Below are positions 53,395 to 61,543 of a stretch of 64,000 nucleotides of DNA, piece after piece. The stretch lies in the NCBI RefSeq assembly GCF_927798115.1, contig NZ_CAKMMG010000001.1, forward strand, positions 1,550,001 through 1,614,000, read 5' to 3'. Position numbers and translations under genes: made by a program. Below the pieces are notes generated by a model that was not told the origin of the DNA, made no database searches, and was given only the letters and a program-made list of their open reading frames with translations. Numbering within the stretch: position 1 is the first letter of the stretch; each line of letters opens with the position of its first letter. The stretch is from Paenibacillus auburnensis. GTDB taxonomy: Bacteria; Bacillota; Bacilli; Paenibacillales; Paenibacillaceae.

Positions 53395-54174
53395 TTACAT
53401 CAGGCCGAATCCGCCAAAGGAAGCTTCGCTCTTCTCATTCCTGCGGTCCCCGACATTTACCTTCTGATCCGCCGAATCCTCCTGGGTTAAGAACACGGAC
53501 AGCAGACGCACGTAATCCAGGGATTCCGCAAGTGACACACCGGCACCATCGAATATATGCCTCCGTCCATCCATCAGCGAATAGATTTCAATTGTTTCTG
53601 CCGGTTCTCCATAAGCCTTGTGGCAAAATACGTTGGCCATATGCAGAAATCCGGTGATCACATCCTCGTTGCCGGACACCATGAATTTCTGTATGTTCAG
53701 GCAGCGTCCGCTAACCTCAGAATTCCAGACCAGCTGAAAGATCATCGCCAGCTCAATAGCCAGCTCCGGAACCGGAATATGCCACTGCTCGTAAAGCATT
53801 ACCGGTATTTCCCGGATGTGATTACATGGTGCGATCCGCATCAGTTCATCGCCCACCGCGGTCTTCACATCCCAATAATGCATCAGTGACGGAAAAGCAT
53901 TCCCCTTAGGCGGCCAGCGCCGTTCAAGCAGAAATTGAATAGGCGTTTCCCGGCGCACCTCAGGCTGCAGACTGTAGAAATCGTTAAGTGTGTGGCCAAT
54001 AGCATACTGCACCTGCTGCCTCCAGCGCGGGAGTCCGGTAGCGGCAGTTCCGCTGTCTCGTACTGCCGCCCCGCCCAGCATGATGTGCTCCATCCGAAAA
54101 TCATTCAGCCGGGCATATTGTATAACCGGTGCAGATGTTCTTCCCTCCGCCATGCTTCCTGCCGCGCCGCCCAT
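53395..54174 (-). CDS. YkuO-like protein of unknown function
   Basis: 259 residues of no catalytic family I recognise. Its length and position directly after a flavodoxin match B. subtilis YkuO in the Fur-controlled ykuNOP operon. Segments such as YAIGHTLNDFYSLQPEVRRE and PSLMHYWDVKTAVGDELMR are soluble and helical. ATG 54174 lies 2 nt after the flavodoxin stop with a poor binding site, so coupled translation is likely; ATG 54153 is an alternative. No second flavodoxin (YkuP) follows. Confidence 0.65.
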   Translation of the reverse strand: MGGAAGSMAEGRTSAPVIQYARLNDFRMEHIMLGGAAVRDSGTAATGLPRWRQQVQYAIGHTLNDFYSLQPEVRRETPIQFLLERRWPPKGNAFPSLMHYWDVKTAVGDELMRIAPCNHIREIPVMLYEQWHIPVPELAIELAMIFQLVWNSEVSGRCLNIQKFMVSGNEDVITGFLHMANVFCHKAYGEPAETIEIYSLMDGRRHIFDGAGVSLAESLDYVRLLSVFLTQEDSADQKVNVGDRRNEKSEASFGGFGLM

Positions 54175-54176
54175 CT

Positions 54177-54629
54177 TTAGGAAACCGCCGCGCAGGTCTC
54201 AATAAATTGGCGCCCGAAATTCCGGCAGGCTTCTTTTTCCGCAGCATTCGGTCCATATTCAATCTTCAGGCTGGCCTGAACAATCTCAGCTCCGCGCTCC
54301 TTCAGCTTCTCTTCAATCTGGTCCACCGCCCCGCAATAGATCGAATATCCGGTGTCCCCGCTTCCGAAGGCAGCCGCCTTGTAGGTAGACAGATCCAGCT
54401 CATCCAACTCTTCGTAGAAGTCGAGGAATTCATCTGGCAGCTCACCGTCACCCCAAGTATATGCACCAAGCAATACAGCCTCATAGTCCTTTATCTCAAC
54501 CGCGTTGCAGTCGGTCACCGATTTCAAAACAGCTTCTCCGCCCGCCTCGCGTATCCCTTCAGCAATCAGTTCAGCGATCTCTTCCGTATTACCGGTCAAG
54601 CTGGCGTATGCCACAAGCACCTTAGCCAT
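54177..54629 (-). CDS. Flavodoxin (YkuN-like)
   Basis: 150 residues, a short-chain flavodoxin. The FMN phosphate loop is YASLTGNTEEIAELI; isoalloxazine-contacting stretches are GAYTWGDGELPDEF and FGSGDTGYSIYCGAVD. It carries low-potential electrons in place of ferredoxin under iron starvation. ATG 54629 follows GGGGAGGACGGAATAA. A near-perfect Fur box sits 90 bp upstream. Confidence 0.93.
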   Translation of the reverse strand: MAKVLVAYASLTGNTEEIAELIAEGIREAGGEAVLKSVTDCNAVEIKDYEAVLLGAYTWGDGELPDEFLDFYEELDELDLSTYKAAAFGSGDTGYSIYCGAVDQIEEKLKERGAEIVQASLKIEYGPNAAEKEACRNFGRQFIETCAAVS

Positions 54630-54717
54630 TTATTCCGTCCTCCCCAAGATAAACATGAAGTATAGTCATGGTTCCACTTCGTAACGGAAACCAAGTTTTG
54701 CTATCCCCATTCTATTT

Positions 54718-54736
54718 GATAATGATTCTCATTGTC
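54718..54736. promoter_or_regulatory. Fur box
   Basis: GATAATGATTCTCATTGTC matches the 19-bp Fur consensus GATAATGATAATCATTATC at all but three positions, upstream of the flavodoxin operon. Confidence 0.88.
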
Positions 54737-54742
54737 AATATT

Positions 54743-54790
54743 AAAAAAAAGCGGATAGCAGCCTGTCCTTCCGGCTATTCTCCGCTTTTC
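54743..54790. terminator. Terminator after the VOC gene
   Basis: AAAAGCGGA pairs with TCCGCTTTT (54781-54789), with an inner AGCC/GGCT; A/T tails on both sides. It lies between the VOC stop and the Fur box. Confidence 0.7.
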
Positions 54791-54824
54791 TCCCCTCAGC
54801 CCTTTATCAGGCTGATTAACAAAT

Positions 54825-55190
54825 TCAGTAGGCGCCTTCCAGTAAGGTGATCCCATTGCCGTCCGGATCACGGAAATTCATTTCCTTGCCTCCATACTCC
54901 ATCGTAACCGGCGGCTCGCAATCCAGCCCTCTGGCTTTAAGCTGTGCATAAGTTTCATCAAGGCTACTGCAGGAGAACACCAGATTAACGACGCCAGTCG
55001 TATGCTTGCCCCATTTGTTCTCATCCCAGATGATCAGGCCGGGCAAACCGCGTTCAAAGCCGATCTTCGCCCCATCACTATTACCGAATCCTTCAAACGG
55101 AACCGGAATCCCCAAAATCTCTGCATAAAATGCCGCAAGTGCCGCCGTATCCTTAGTGTACAGATTGATGCCTTCAAAAGCAGATATCAT
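54825..55190 (-). CDS. VOC family (glyoxalase/bleomycin-resistance-like) protein
   Basis: 121 residues with two beta-alpha-beta-beta-beta modules: FEGINLYTKDTAALAAFYAEILGIPV and the C-terminal GGKEMNFRDPDGNGITLLEG with the conserved DPDGN metal-side motif. ATG 55190 follows GAGGGGATCTTT; the frame extends to 55289. It lies 100 bp after the AraC gene in the same orientation and may be regulated by it (inference). Confidence 0.85.
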   Translation of the reverse strand: MISAFEGINLYTKDTAALAAFYAEILGIPVPFEGFGNSDGAKIGFERGLPGLIIWDENKWGKHTTGVVNLVFSCSSLDETYAQLKARGLDCEPPVTMEYGGKEMNFRDPDGNGITLLEGAY

Positions 55191-55289
55191 AAAGATCCCC
55201 TCTTTCTTCTCCAGTAATGTAAGCCGGACACCGGCTATTGTATATAGTTTACCTGCTGCCAGATTCTTTGTATTGCAAAAAAACGACAT

Positions 55290-56153
55290 TCACTGCCGTG
55301 CATACGCCAATGCTTCCAGCGGAGTCCGGCCTGCATATCTCTTGAAGCTGTTGTTTAAATGTGACTGGTGGCTGTAACCAAACGCATAAACCAAATCCTG
55401 AACATTCCGGATGTGCGGTGATGGACGGCATAAATTCAGCCATACATTCTGAAACCGGACGAGATCAGCTGTTTTTTTGGGCGAGATACCGATATACTCC
55501 CGGAACAGCCGTTCAAGCTGCCGGCTGCTCAGGCCTGTACTGCTCTCCAGTCCGCTTGCCGCCACGACTCCTTTATGGTGTAGAATGGTATGTATTGCAT
55601 TCATCAGCCCATTATTGCTCATTCGCGACTGGTCCAGCCGGCGTAGCAGATAGTGCTCAGCTGCAGCAATGCGTTCCCCCAGCGTCCGGGTCTCAGGCAG
55701 CCTGTCGCCTAACTCCCTGCGGAACGACCGGAAGTATTGCTCCACTTCACCACTAAAGTTCAGCACATCCTTCAGATGATCATCCGCAAACAGATGCACC
55801 GCCCAGAAATGAAAACGGATGGCAAAGCGTATCTTGGTTTCCGGCGTCCCCGATGCTCCCACTTCAAACGGCGTATCATTAATCCCGCAAAAAAAACCTC
55901 CGGCAGCGCCTGAAGCTGCTTCCCACTCCCAAATAATGTCCATGCAGGTATCAGGTATGATCATCTCCAGCCTTGTCAGCGCACTGGGCGGCTGGTCCGG
56001 CTGCGCCTCAGGTCCCACATTCAGGCCGTCCATTTCTCCCGTAGTACCCCAGAAACAGCGGATGTACGGCTGCAGCGCCTTGCATGGAATGAACTCCCCG
56101 GCTCCATCCGGTCTTGCCGTTATCGGGTAATATAGCTTTGCAAGGTTATACAT
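55290..56153 (-). CDS. AraC family regulator with N-terminal DUF6597-like domain
   Basis: 287 residues. The N-terminus FIPCKALQPYIRCFWG and IIPDTCMDIIWEWE fits the DUF6597-like ligand domain of this AraC subgroup. The C-terminal AraC HTH is at about 190-285 (GLSSRQLERLFREYIGISPKKTADLVRFQNVW; DLVYAFGYSHQSHLNNSFKRYAGRTPLEAL). The start is ATG 56153, with GGAGG 10 nt upstream, or the adjoining GTG 56156. Confidence 0.88.
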   Translation of the reverse strand: MYNLAKLYYPITARPDGAGEFIPCKALQPYIRCFWGTTGEMDGLNVGPEAQPDQPPSALTRLEMIIPDTCMDIIWEWEAASGAAGGFFCGINDTPFEVGASGTPETKIRFAIRFHFWAVHLFADDHLKDVLNFSGEVEQYFRSFRRELGDRLPETRTLGERIAAAEHYLLRRLDQSRMSNNGLMNAIHTILHHKGVVAASGLESSTGLSSRQLERLFREYIGISPKKTADLVRFQNVWLNLCRPSPHIRNVQDLVYAFGYSHQSHLNNSFKRYAGRTPLEALAYARQ

Positions 56154-56394
56154 CACGATTCCGCCTCCGCTTTCCCCGTTATCCAACTACTCCTGATCAT
56201 ACACAATCCATGAAGCCAGCGCCAGATGACGGGCGTTCTAAGAAATCTTCCCGGTATATTTGGAAATATTATGTACCAGACTTAGTATGGACAGACTGAG
56301 AATAGTCGCAGCTTTGCAACCTTTTTGTTTGTAGCCTCCGGGTTAAATGTTGTACAATAAAGGCTAAATGAATTTTTTGAAGGATGGATAAAAG

Positions 56395-57258
56395 ATGTAT
56401 ATAGCAGGCGATTGGAAAGACTACGAAGTTATCGATACCGGAGGCGGAGAAAAGCTGGAACGCTGGGGCGATATTATCCTGCGCCGCCCGGACCCGCAGA
56501 TTATCTGGCCCCTGGCAAATGAGACAGCCAAGTGGCGCGATGTGCACGGACATTATCACCGCAGTTCCGCCGGCGGCGGACAATGGGAAATGAAAAAAAC
56601 GATTCCCGACGACTGGAAGATCAGCTATGGTAAGCTGAAGTTCCACCTGCGTCCAACCAACTTTAAGCATACGGGCTTATTCCCCGAACAAGCGGCTAAC
56701 TGGAGCTGGATGATGGACAAGATTGCCGGCGCGAACCGTCCGATCTCTGTACTCAACCTATTCGCTTATACCGGTGGAGCAACTGTGGCAGCAGCCAGTG
56801 CGGGAGCTTCGGTCGTACATGTGGATGCAGCCAAAGGCATGGTGCAATGGGCGAAGGAAAATATCCAGCTGTCCGGTCTTAGCGAGCGTCCGGTCCGCTT
56901 CATCACGGACGATGTATTCAAATTTGTGCAGCGCGAGCAGCGCCGGGGAAGCAAATATGATGCCATCATTATGGACCCGCCCTCTTATGGCCGCGGCCCG
57001 GGAGGCGAAATGTGGAAGCTGGAATCCAGCCTCTATCCGTTCCTCGAAAGCTGTATGGAAATCATGAGTGACAGACCACTCTTCATGCTGATCAATTCCT
57101 ATACAACAGGCATCTCGCCGACCGTTCTGAGGAATATGCTCTCCATGACCATGGGCAAACGCTACGGCGGCAAGCTGACTTCCGGTGAAATCGGCCTGCC
57201 GATCACTTCCTCCGGCATGAACCTGCCTTGCGGAATTTTGGGCCGCTGGGAGGCGTAA
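56395..57258 (+). CDS. Class I SAM-dependent methyltransferase (RlmI/RlmK-like)
   Basis: 287 residues. SAM-binding motif LNLFAYTGGATVAAASAGASVVHVD, then WAKENIQLSG and the catalytic-type DAIIMDPPSYGRGPGGE. Related proteins methylate rRNA cytosine or guanine. ATG 56395 has AAGGATGG upstream. It is followed after 3 bp by a RluA-type pseudouridine synthase, so both probably act on RNA in one operon. Confidence 0.88.
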   Translation: MYIAGDWKDYEVIDTGGGEKLERWGDIILRRPDPQIIWPLANETAKWRDVHGHYHRSSAGGGQWEMKKTIPDDWKISYGKLKFHLRPTNFKHTGLFPEQAANWSWMMDKIAGANRPISVLNLFAYTGGATVAAASAGASVVHVDAAKGMVQWAKENIQLSGLSERPVRFITDDVFKFVQREQRRGSKYDAIIMDPPSYGRGPGGEMWKLESSLYPFLESCMEIMSDRPLFMLINSYTTGISPTVLRNMLSMTMGKRYGGKLTSGEIGLPITSSGMNLPCGILGRWEA

Positions 57259-57261
57259 GCC

Positions 57262-58008
57262 ATGAATATGCAGCATGGCGGCGCTGGTGAAGAGCAGCAC
57301 AGCGGACAATCCCGCTTTGAGGTATTGTTCGAAGACAATCACCTGTTAGGCATTGTAAAGCCCGTTAATATTCCCGTGCAGGAAGATGCAACCGGTGACC
57401 CCGATCTGCTGACCCTGCTCAAAGAAGATGTGAAGGAACGTTATAATAAGCCTGGCAATGTATATATGGGCCTCGTTCACAGGCTGGACCGTCCTGTAGG
57501 CGGCGCGATGATCTTTGCCAAAACCTCCAAGGCGGCCTCCCGGCTCTCCGAGAGCGTACGTACCCATGCCTTCCGTAAGGTTTATCTGACCGTTGTCCAC
57601 GGCAAGCCTTCGGCTTCCCAAGGACGCCTGGTCAATACGCTGCTGAAGGACGCCAAGAGCAATACCGTCACCATTGTCCGCAAAGGTACACCGGGCGGCA
57701 AGGAAGCCATTCTTGACTATACGGTTCTTGGTAGTGCAGAGGGCTTCAGCCTGCTGAAGATCGATCTGCTGACCGGACGCTCGCATCAGATCCGGGTGCA
57801 GCTGAGCGGCATCGGCTGCCCGCTGTTCGGCGACCAGAAATACGGCGCCGCCGTGAACAGACCAGGCCAGCAAATCGCTCTCTGGTCATCACTCGTCGGC
57901 TTTCCGCATCCGGTAACCAAAGACGATATCGAACTGATTTCATTACCGCCCCAGACCCATCCCTGGAGTCTGTGGCCCCAGCAATTGCAAAAGCAGGCCA
58001 TCCGCTGA
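57262..58008 (+). CDS. RluA family pseudouridine synthase
   Basis: 248 residues. The catalytic Asp is in GLVHRLDRPVGGAMIFAKTSKAASRLSE; the C-terminal GRSHQIRVQLSGIGCPLFGDQKYGA is typical. There is no N-terminal S4 domain, as in the shorter RluA/TruC-type enzymes. ATG 57262 lies 3 bp after the methyltransferase stop with GGGAGG in the overlap. The target uridine cannot be read from sequence. Confidence 0.92.
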   Translation: MNMQHGGAGEEQHSGQSRFEVLFEDNHLLGIVKPVNIPVQEDATGDPDLLTLLKEDVKERYNKPGNVYMGLVHRLDRPVGGAMIFAKTSKAASRLSESVRTHAFRKVYLTVVHGKPSASQGRLVNTLLKDAKSNTVTIVRKGTPGGKEAILDYTVLGSAEGFSLLKIDLLTGRSHQIRVQLSGIGCPLFGDQKYGAAVNRPGQQIALWSSLVGFPHPVTKDDIELISLPPQTHPWSLWPQQLQKQAIR

Positions 58009-58027
58009 CGGATGACCTGCTTTTTTT
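57990..58027 (+). terminator. Terminator of the methyltransferase-RluA operon
   Basis: The stem AAGCAGGCCATCCG / CGGATGACCTGCTT (one mismatch) plus a run of seven T. It begins inside the end of the pseudouridine synthase gene. Confidence 0.88.
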
Positions 58028-58071
58028 ATAATTAGTGTTCCATTTTCAATTCGTTCTTGTGGGCTCTATAT

Positions 58072-58503
58072 TTACGGTGTAGAACCTTCGGGTGCCGGAG
58101 CAACCGCCATCTTGCCCATTAGATAAAGCAGCAGCTGCTGGTTATGAGACGAAATCGGGTCAAGCGCTTCGGCAAAAAAATCGCTGCGAATCTTCAGACC
58201 CCGTTCAGTCTCCCGCTTCCCAACCTCTGTAATACTCACCCAAACGATCCGCCGGTCAGCAGCATCACGTTCACGGACAATCAGTCCGTTTTTCTCCATC
58301 CGGTCTAGAAGCATAGTTACCGCTGCCGGGCTAGTCGCCAGATGCGGAGCCAGATCAGAAGGTTTCATTGCGTCACGTTCCTGAAGCAGTTCCAGTACGG
58401 TGAGCTGGGCATCCGTCAGTGTAGGGGCAAGCTTGCTGTCCATATGTAGTTTATAGTCTTTCAATATTTTATGCCAGATTTTACTGAATTCAGAGGAGTG
58501 CAC
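58072..58503 (-). CDS. MarR family transcriptional regulator
   Basis: 143 residues. The winged helix is LTDAQLTVLELLQERDAMKPSDLAPHLATSPAAVTMLLDRMEKNGLIVRERDAADRRIVWVSITEVGK. GTG 58503 follows AAGGAAGGA. No transporter or enzyme gene lies divergent to it and no palindrome is evident upstream, so its targets are unknown. Confidence 0.9.
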   Translation of the reverse strand: MHSSEFSKIWHKILKDYKLHMDSKLAPTLTDAQLTVLELLQERDAMKPSDLAPHLATSPAAVTMLLDRMEKNGLIVRERDAADRRIVWVSITEVGKRETERGLKIRSDFFAEALDPISSHNQQLLLYLMGKMAVAPAPEGSTP

Positions 58504-58640
58504 ACTTATTCCTTCCTTTCCCTGCGGATCTCTATCCGGTATACCTACATTTTCGAGATAAAAATTCCATTTCCTGCAAAAGAAAAAAATAAAATGTGTT
58601 ACCGTCCGCCGTTACCAAGGATCCGTTAGTTCAGAGTCAT

Positions 58641-58693
58641 TTAAAACGGCGCGGCAGCCAGCTCTTAAAGAGCGGCCGCACACGCCGTTTGGG
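58641..58693 (-). terminator. Terminator-like hairpin after parC
   Basis: AAACGGCG (58644-58651) pairs with CGCCGTTT (58683-58690), with an inner GCTCTT/AAGAGC stem. On the minus strand the tail is only TAAAT, so termination strength is uncertain. Confidence 0.55.
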
Positions 58694-58720
58694 GTTTACA
58701 TCTATGTGTATTGAACCGGA

Positions 58721-61171
58721 TTATTTAATGGCCGGGTAAAGCGTAAGGATCTCATCCTTCTTCTCCACTGGAACCAGCTGTTTGCCTGTAGAACGCCGCT
58801 CACTCAGCGGTGCAGTTTCTGAAGAGAGGGTGTGTACAAGTCCATCGCGGGTAATTGCGATCAGTTCCAGCGGCTCCTTGCAGTGGAATGCGCCTGCGAT
58901 CCGGCTGCCGTTCGGCCGGACACGCTTGCCTTCCTTGAACTCGAAGGTCGGCATGCCCTTGCCGCCGCGGCTCTGTGAAGGATAATCCACCAGCAGGGTA
59001 CGCTTGGCATAACCGATGTCCGTGACGGCGAGAATCTCTCCCTCATCCTCACTGACCCAGAAGCAGGATACCACTTCATCGCCCTCGCGCAGCTGAATGC
59101 CTCTTACCCCGCTGGCCACACGGCCCATCGGGTTCACTTCATTTTCTTTGAAACGGATGCTCATCCCTTCGCGGGTCACAAGTACAATGTCCTTGTCTCC
59201 GCTGCTGAGCGCCACTGTAATGACCTCGTCACCTTCAGCGACCTTGCAGGCCGCAACGGCTCCGGAACGGCTGGTAGAGTACTCCTTGAGCTCCGTACGC
59301 TTCACCTGGCCCTTCCGGGTGATGAATACAAGACTGGCATTTGTATCTTCCAGATTCGGGGCCGGAAGTACACTGACGATGCTGTCGCCTTTTGCCAGAC
59401 CGATGACGTTGACGACCGCAGTCCCCGGCTCTTTCCACTTGAATTCCGGTATCTGGTGAACCGGCAGCAGGAAGTACTGGCCCTTGCGGGTAAAGATAAG
59501 CAGGCTGTCCCGGGTATTCAGATCGAGCAGCTTGACGATATGATCGCCTTCCTTGACGCCGGAAGCATGCCGTTCGCCGCCTGATCGTGTAAAGGATAAC
59601 ATGCCGGTGCGCTTGATATAACCGTCGGCTGACAGCGCCACCAGCACATCCTCAGCGTTAACCAGCACTTCGAGGCTGACTTTCAGCTCTTCGACCTCGC
59701 CCTGAATTAACGAGCGGCGGTCGATGCCGTATTTGTCGCGAATCTCCAGCAATTCCTTGCGGATAACAGCAACCAGCTTCTTGTCACTTTCGAGAATGCC
59801 GCGCAGCGTGGCAATCCGGGCCATCATTTCGTCCAATTCCTTCTGCAGCGAGTGAATCTCCAGGTTCGTCAGACGATAGAGCTGCAGGGTAAGGATGGAA
59901 TCGGCCTGGCGTTCACTGAAGCCAAACATCCAGACCAGGTTATTCTGGGCATCCTGGCGGTTCTTGGAAGCCTTAATCGCTGCAATAACTTCATCCAGAA
60001 TGTTGAGCGCCTTGACCAGCCCTTCGAGGACATGAGCACGGTCTTCTGCACGTTCCAGGTCAAACTGGGTGCGGCGGGTAACGACTTCTCGCTGGTGAGC
60101 GATATACGCCTCCAGGATCGCTTTGAGCCCCAGCTGCTGCGGCGCCTTGTTGACGATCGCCACCATGTTGAAGTTATAAGTAACCTGCAGATCGGTTTTC
60201 TTGAGCAGGTAAGCCAGAACACCTTGCGCATCTGCTTCCTTCTTCAGTTCCACCACAATTCGCAGGCCATCCCGGCCGCTCTCGTCCCGGACTTCTGCGA
60301 TACCGTCGATCTTCTTCTCCAGACGGATATTCTCCATCGAGGTAACAAGACGTGATTTCACGATCTGGAACGGCACTTCGGTAATGACAATCTGTTGTTT
60401 GCCGCCGCGCAGATTCTCGATCTCGGTCTTGGAGCGCAGGTAGATCCGCCCTTTGCCGGTGCGGTAGGCATCAATGATTCCGTCACCGCCCATAATTGTC
60501 CCGCCAGTCGGGAAATCAGGGCCTTTGATAAATGTCATGATGTCTTCCAGTGCGATGTCCGGCTTCTGCATCACGGCGATGCAGGCGTCGATAACCTCAC
60601 GCAGATTATGCGGCGGAATCTCCGTGGCGAAGCCGGCAGAAATTCCGCTCGTGCCGTTAACCAGAAGATTGGGATAACGTGAAGGTACAACTACCGGCTC
60701 CTTCGCGGTGTTGTCAAAGTTATCTTTGAACAGCACGGTCCGCTTCTCAATGTCACGCATCATCTCCAGGGCGATCGGTGACAGGCGGGCTTCCGTATAC
60801 CGCATCGCTGCCGCCGGGTCATCGTCCATGGATCCCCAGTTGCCATGCCCGTCTACAAGCACATGCCCCATCTTCCAGGGCTGCGCCATACGGACCATAC
60901 CGTCATAGATCGATGAGTCCCCATGGGGATGATAATTCCCCATAACGTCCCCTACGGTTTTGGCCGATTTGCGGTACGGCTTGTCCGGGGTATTGCCGGA
61001 GTCGTACATGGCGTACAGAATCCGGCGCTGCACGGGCTTCAGCCCGTCCCGCACATCGGGGATTGCCCGGTCTTGAATGATATATTTAGAATACCGGCCA
61101 AAGCGGTCACCGACGACCTCTTCCAAAAAAGCCGGCGAAAATTGTTCTGATAAACTGCTCACTTGGCTCAC
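58721..61171 (-). CDS. parC: DNA topoisomerase IV subunit A
   Basis: 816 residues. The breakage-reunion domain has [25 protein letters not shown] and the catalytic Tyr in RYTEARLS; the C-terminal beta-pinwheel has repeated blades. [16 protein letters not shown] is typical of ParC and GyrA. The quinolone-determining Ser and Asp ([10 protein letters not shown]) are present, so no classical resistance change is seen. With ParE it decatenates chromosomes. It is 372 bp after parE, a long gap filled by a repeat-like element. Confidence 0.95.
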   Translation of the reverse strand: MSQVSSLSEQFSPAFLEEVVGDRFGRYSKYIIQDRAIPDVRDGLKPVQRRILYAMYDSGNTPDKPYRKSAKTVGDVMGNYHPHGDSSIYDGMVRMAQPWKMGHVLVDGHGNWGSMDDDPAAAMRYTEARLSPIALEMMRDIEKRTVLFKDNFDNTAKEPVVVPSRYPNLLVNGTSGISAGFATEIPPHNLREVIDACIAVMQKPDIALEDIMTFIKGPDFPTGGTIMGGDGIIDAYRTGKGRIYLRSKTEIENLRGGKQQIVITEVPFQIVKSRLVTSMENIRLEKKIDGIAEVRDESGRDGLRIVVELKKEADAQGVLAYLLKKTDLQVTYNFNMVAIVNKAPQQLGLKAILEAYIAHQREVVTRRTQFDLERAEDRAHVLEGLVKALNILDEVIAAIKASKNRQDAQNNLVWMFGFSERQADSILTLQLYRLTNLEIHSLQKELDEMMARIATLRGILESDKKLVAVIRKELLEIRDKYGIDRRSLIQGEVEELKVSLEVLVNAEDVLVALSADGYIKRTGMLSFTRSGGERHASGVKEGDHIVKLLDLNTRDSLLIFTRKGQYFLLPVHQIPEFKWKEPGTAVVNVIGLAKGDSIVSVLPAPNLEDTNASLVFITRKGQVKRTELKEYSTSRSGAVAACKVAEGDEVITVALSSGDKDIVLVTREGMSIRFKENEVNPMGRVASGVRGIQLREGDEVVSCFWVSEDEGEILAVTDIGYAKRTLLVDYPSQSRGGKGMPTFEFKEGKRVRPNGSRIAGAFHCKEPLELIAITRDGLVHTLSSETAPLSERRSTGKQLVPVEKKDEILTLYPAIK

Positions 61172-61543
61172 CTTCTGTTCCTCAATCTATCTGATTCAAA
61201 AGCGTGTGGTGATCTGACCGTCACTCCGGAGAATGTTTGGACTTCCGGCCGCTGTTGTCTGCAGATTTCTTGATTGTATACCGCTGTTCGCGGTGGAAAT
61301 CCGCAGACTGCTTATGCTTCCGAAGCGAGCTTTCCAAGGAAAGCTTTTAGGCGGTCCCTAACGCTCCTACAGTTCAAAAATTCCCCTCTGTTCCTCTAAT
61401 CACCAAGCTTTTTAGAAACGGAAGTATTCGTCACTTCCGCTAAAAGCTGCATGCCGCATAGAATCAGCGGCATGCATTTGGCCCGCTGGGCTGTAATTAA
61501 GCCGCCATAAGCTCAGCCAAGAGATCTAAATCCCTGGCCTGCC
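61172..61543. other. Non-coding gap between parE and parC
   Basis: 372 bp without a supported gene. It holds stem-loops: AGCTTTCC-AA-GGAAAGCT (61331-61348), CGGAAGT/ACTTCCG (about 61417-61437) and GCATGCCGC/GCGGCATGC (about 61449-61475). The part 61205-61400 reads like an interspersed element (see the separate entry). Confidence 0.7.
61205..61400. repeat. Likely interspersed intergenic repeat
   Basis: A dense non-coding block with several internal stems (CCGCTGTTCGCGG; AGCTTTCC-AA-GGAAAGCT) and the string GAATTTTTGAACTGTAGGAG on the minus strand. It resembles short palindromic elements scattered in Paenibacillus intergenic DNA, from memory only; no second copy is present in this window. Confidence 0.4.

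Noticed and set aside
58721..61171. Quinolone resistance substitution in parC
   Set aside because: The [10 protein letters not shown] region keeps the Ser and acidic residue expected for a sensitive enzyme.
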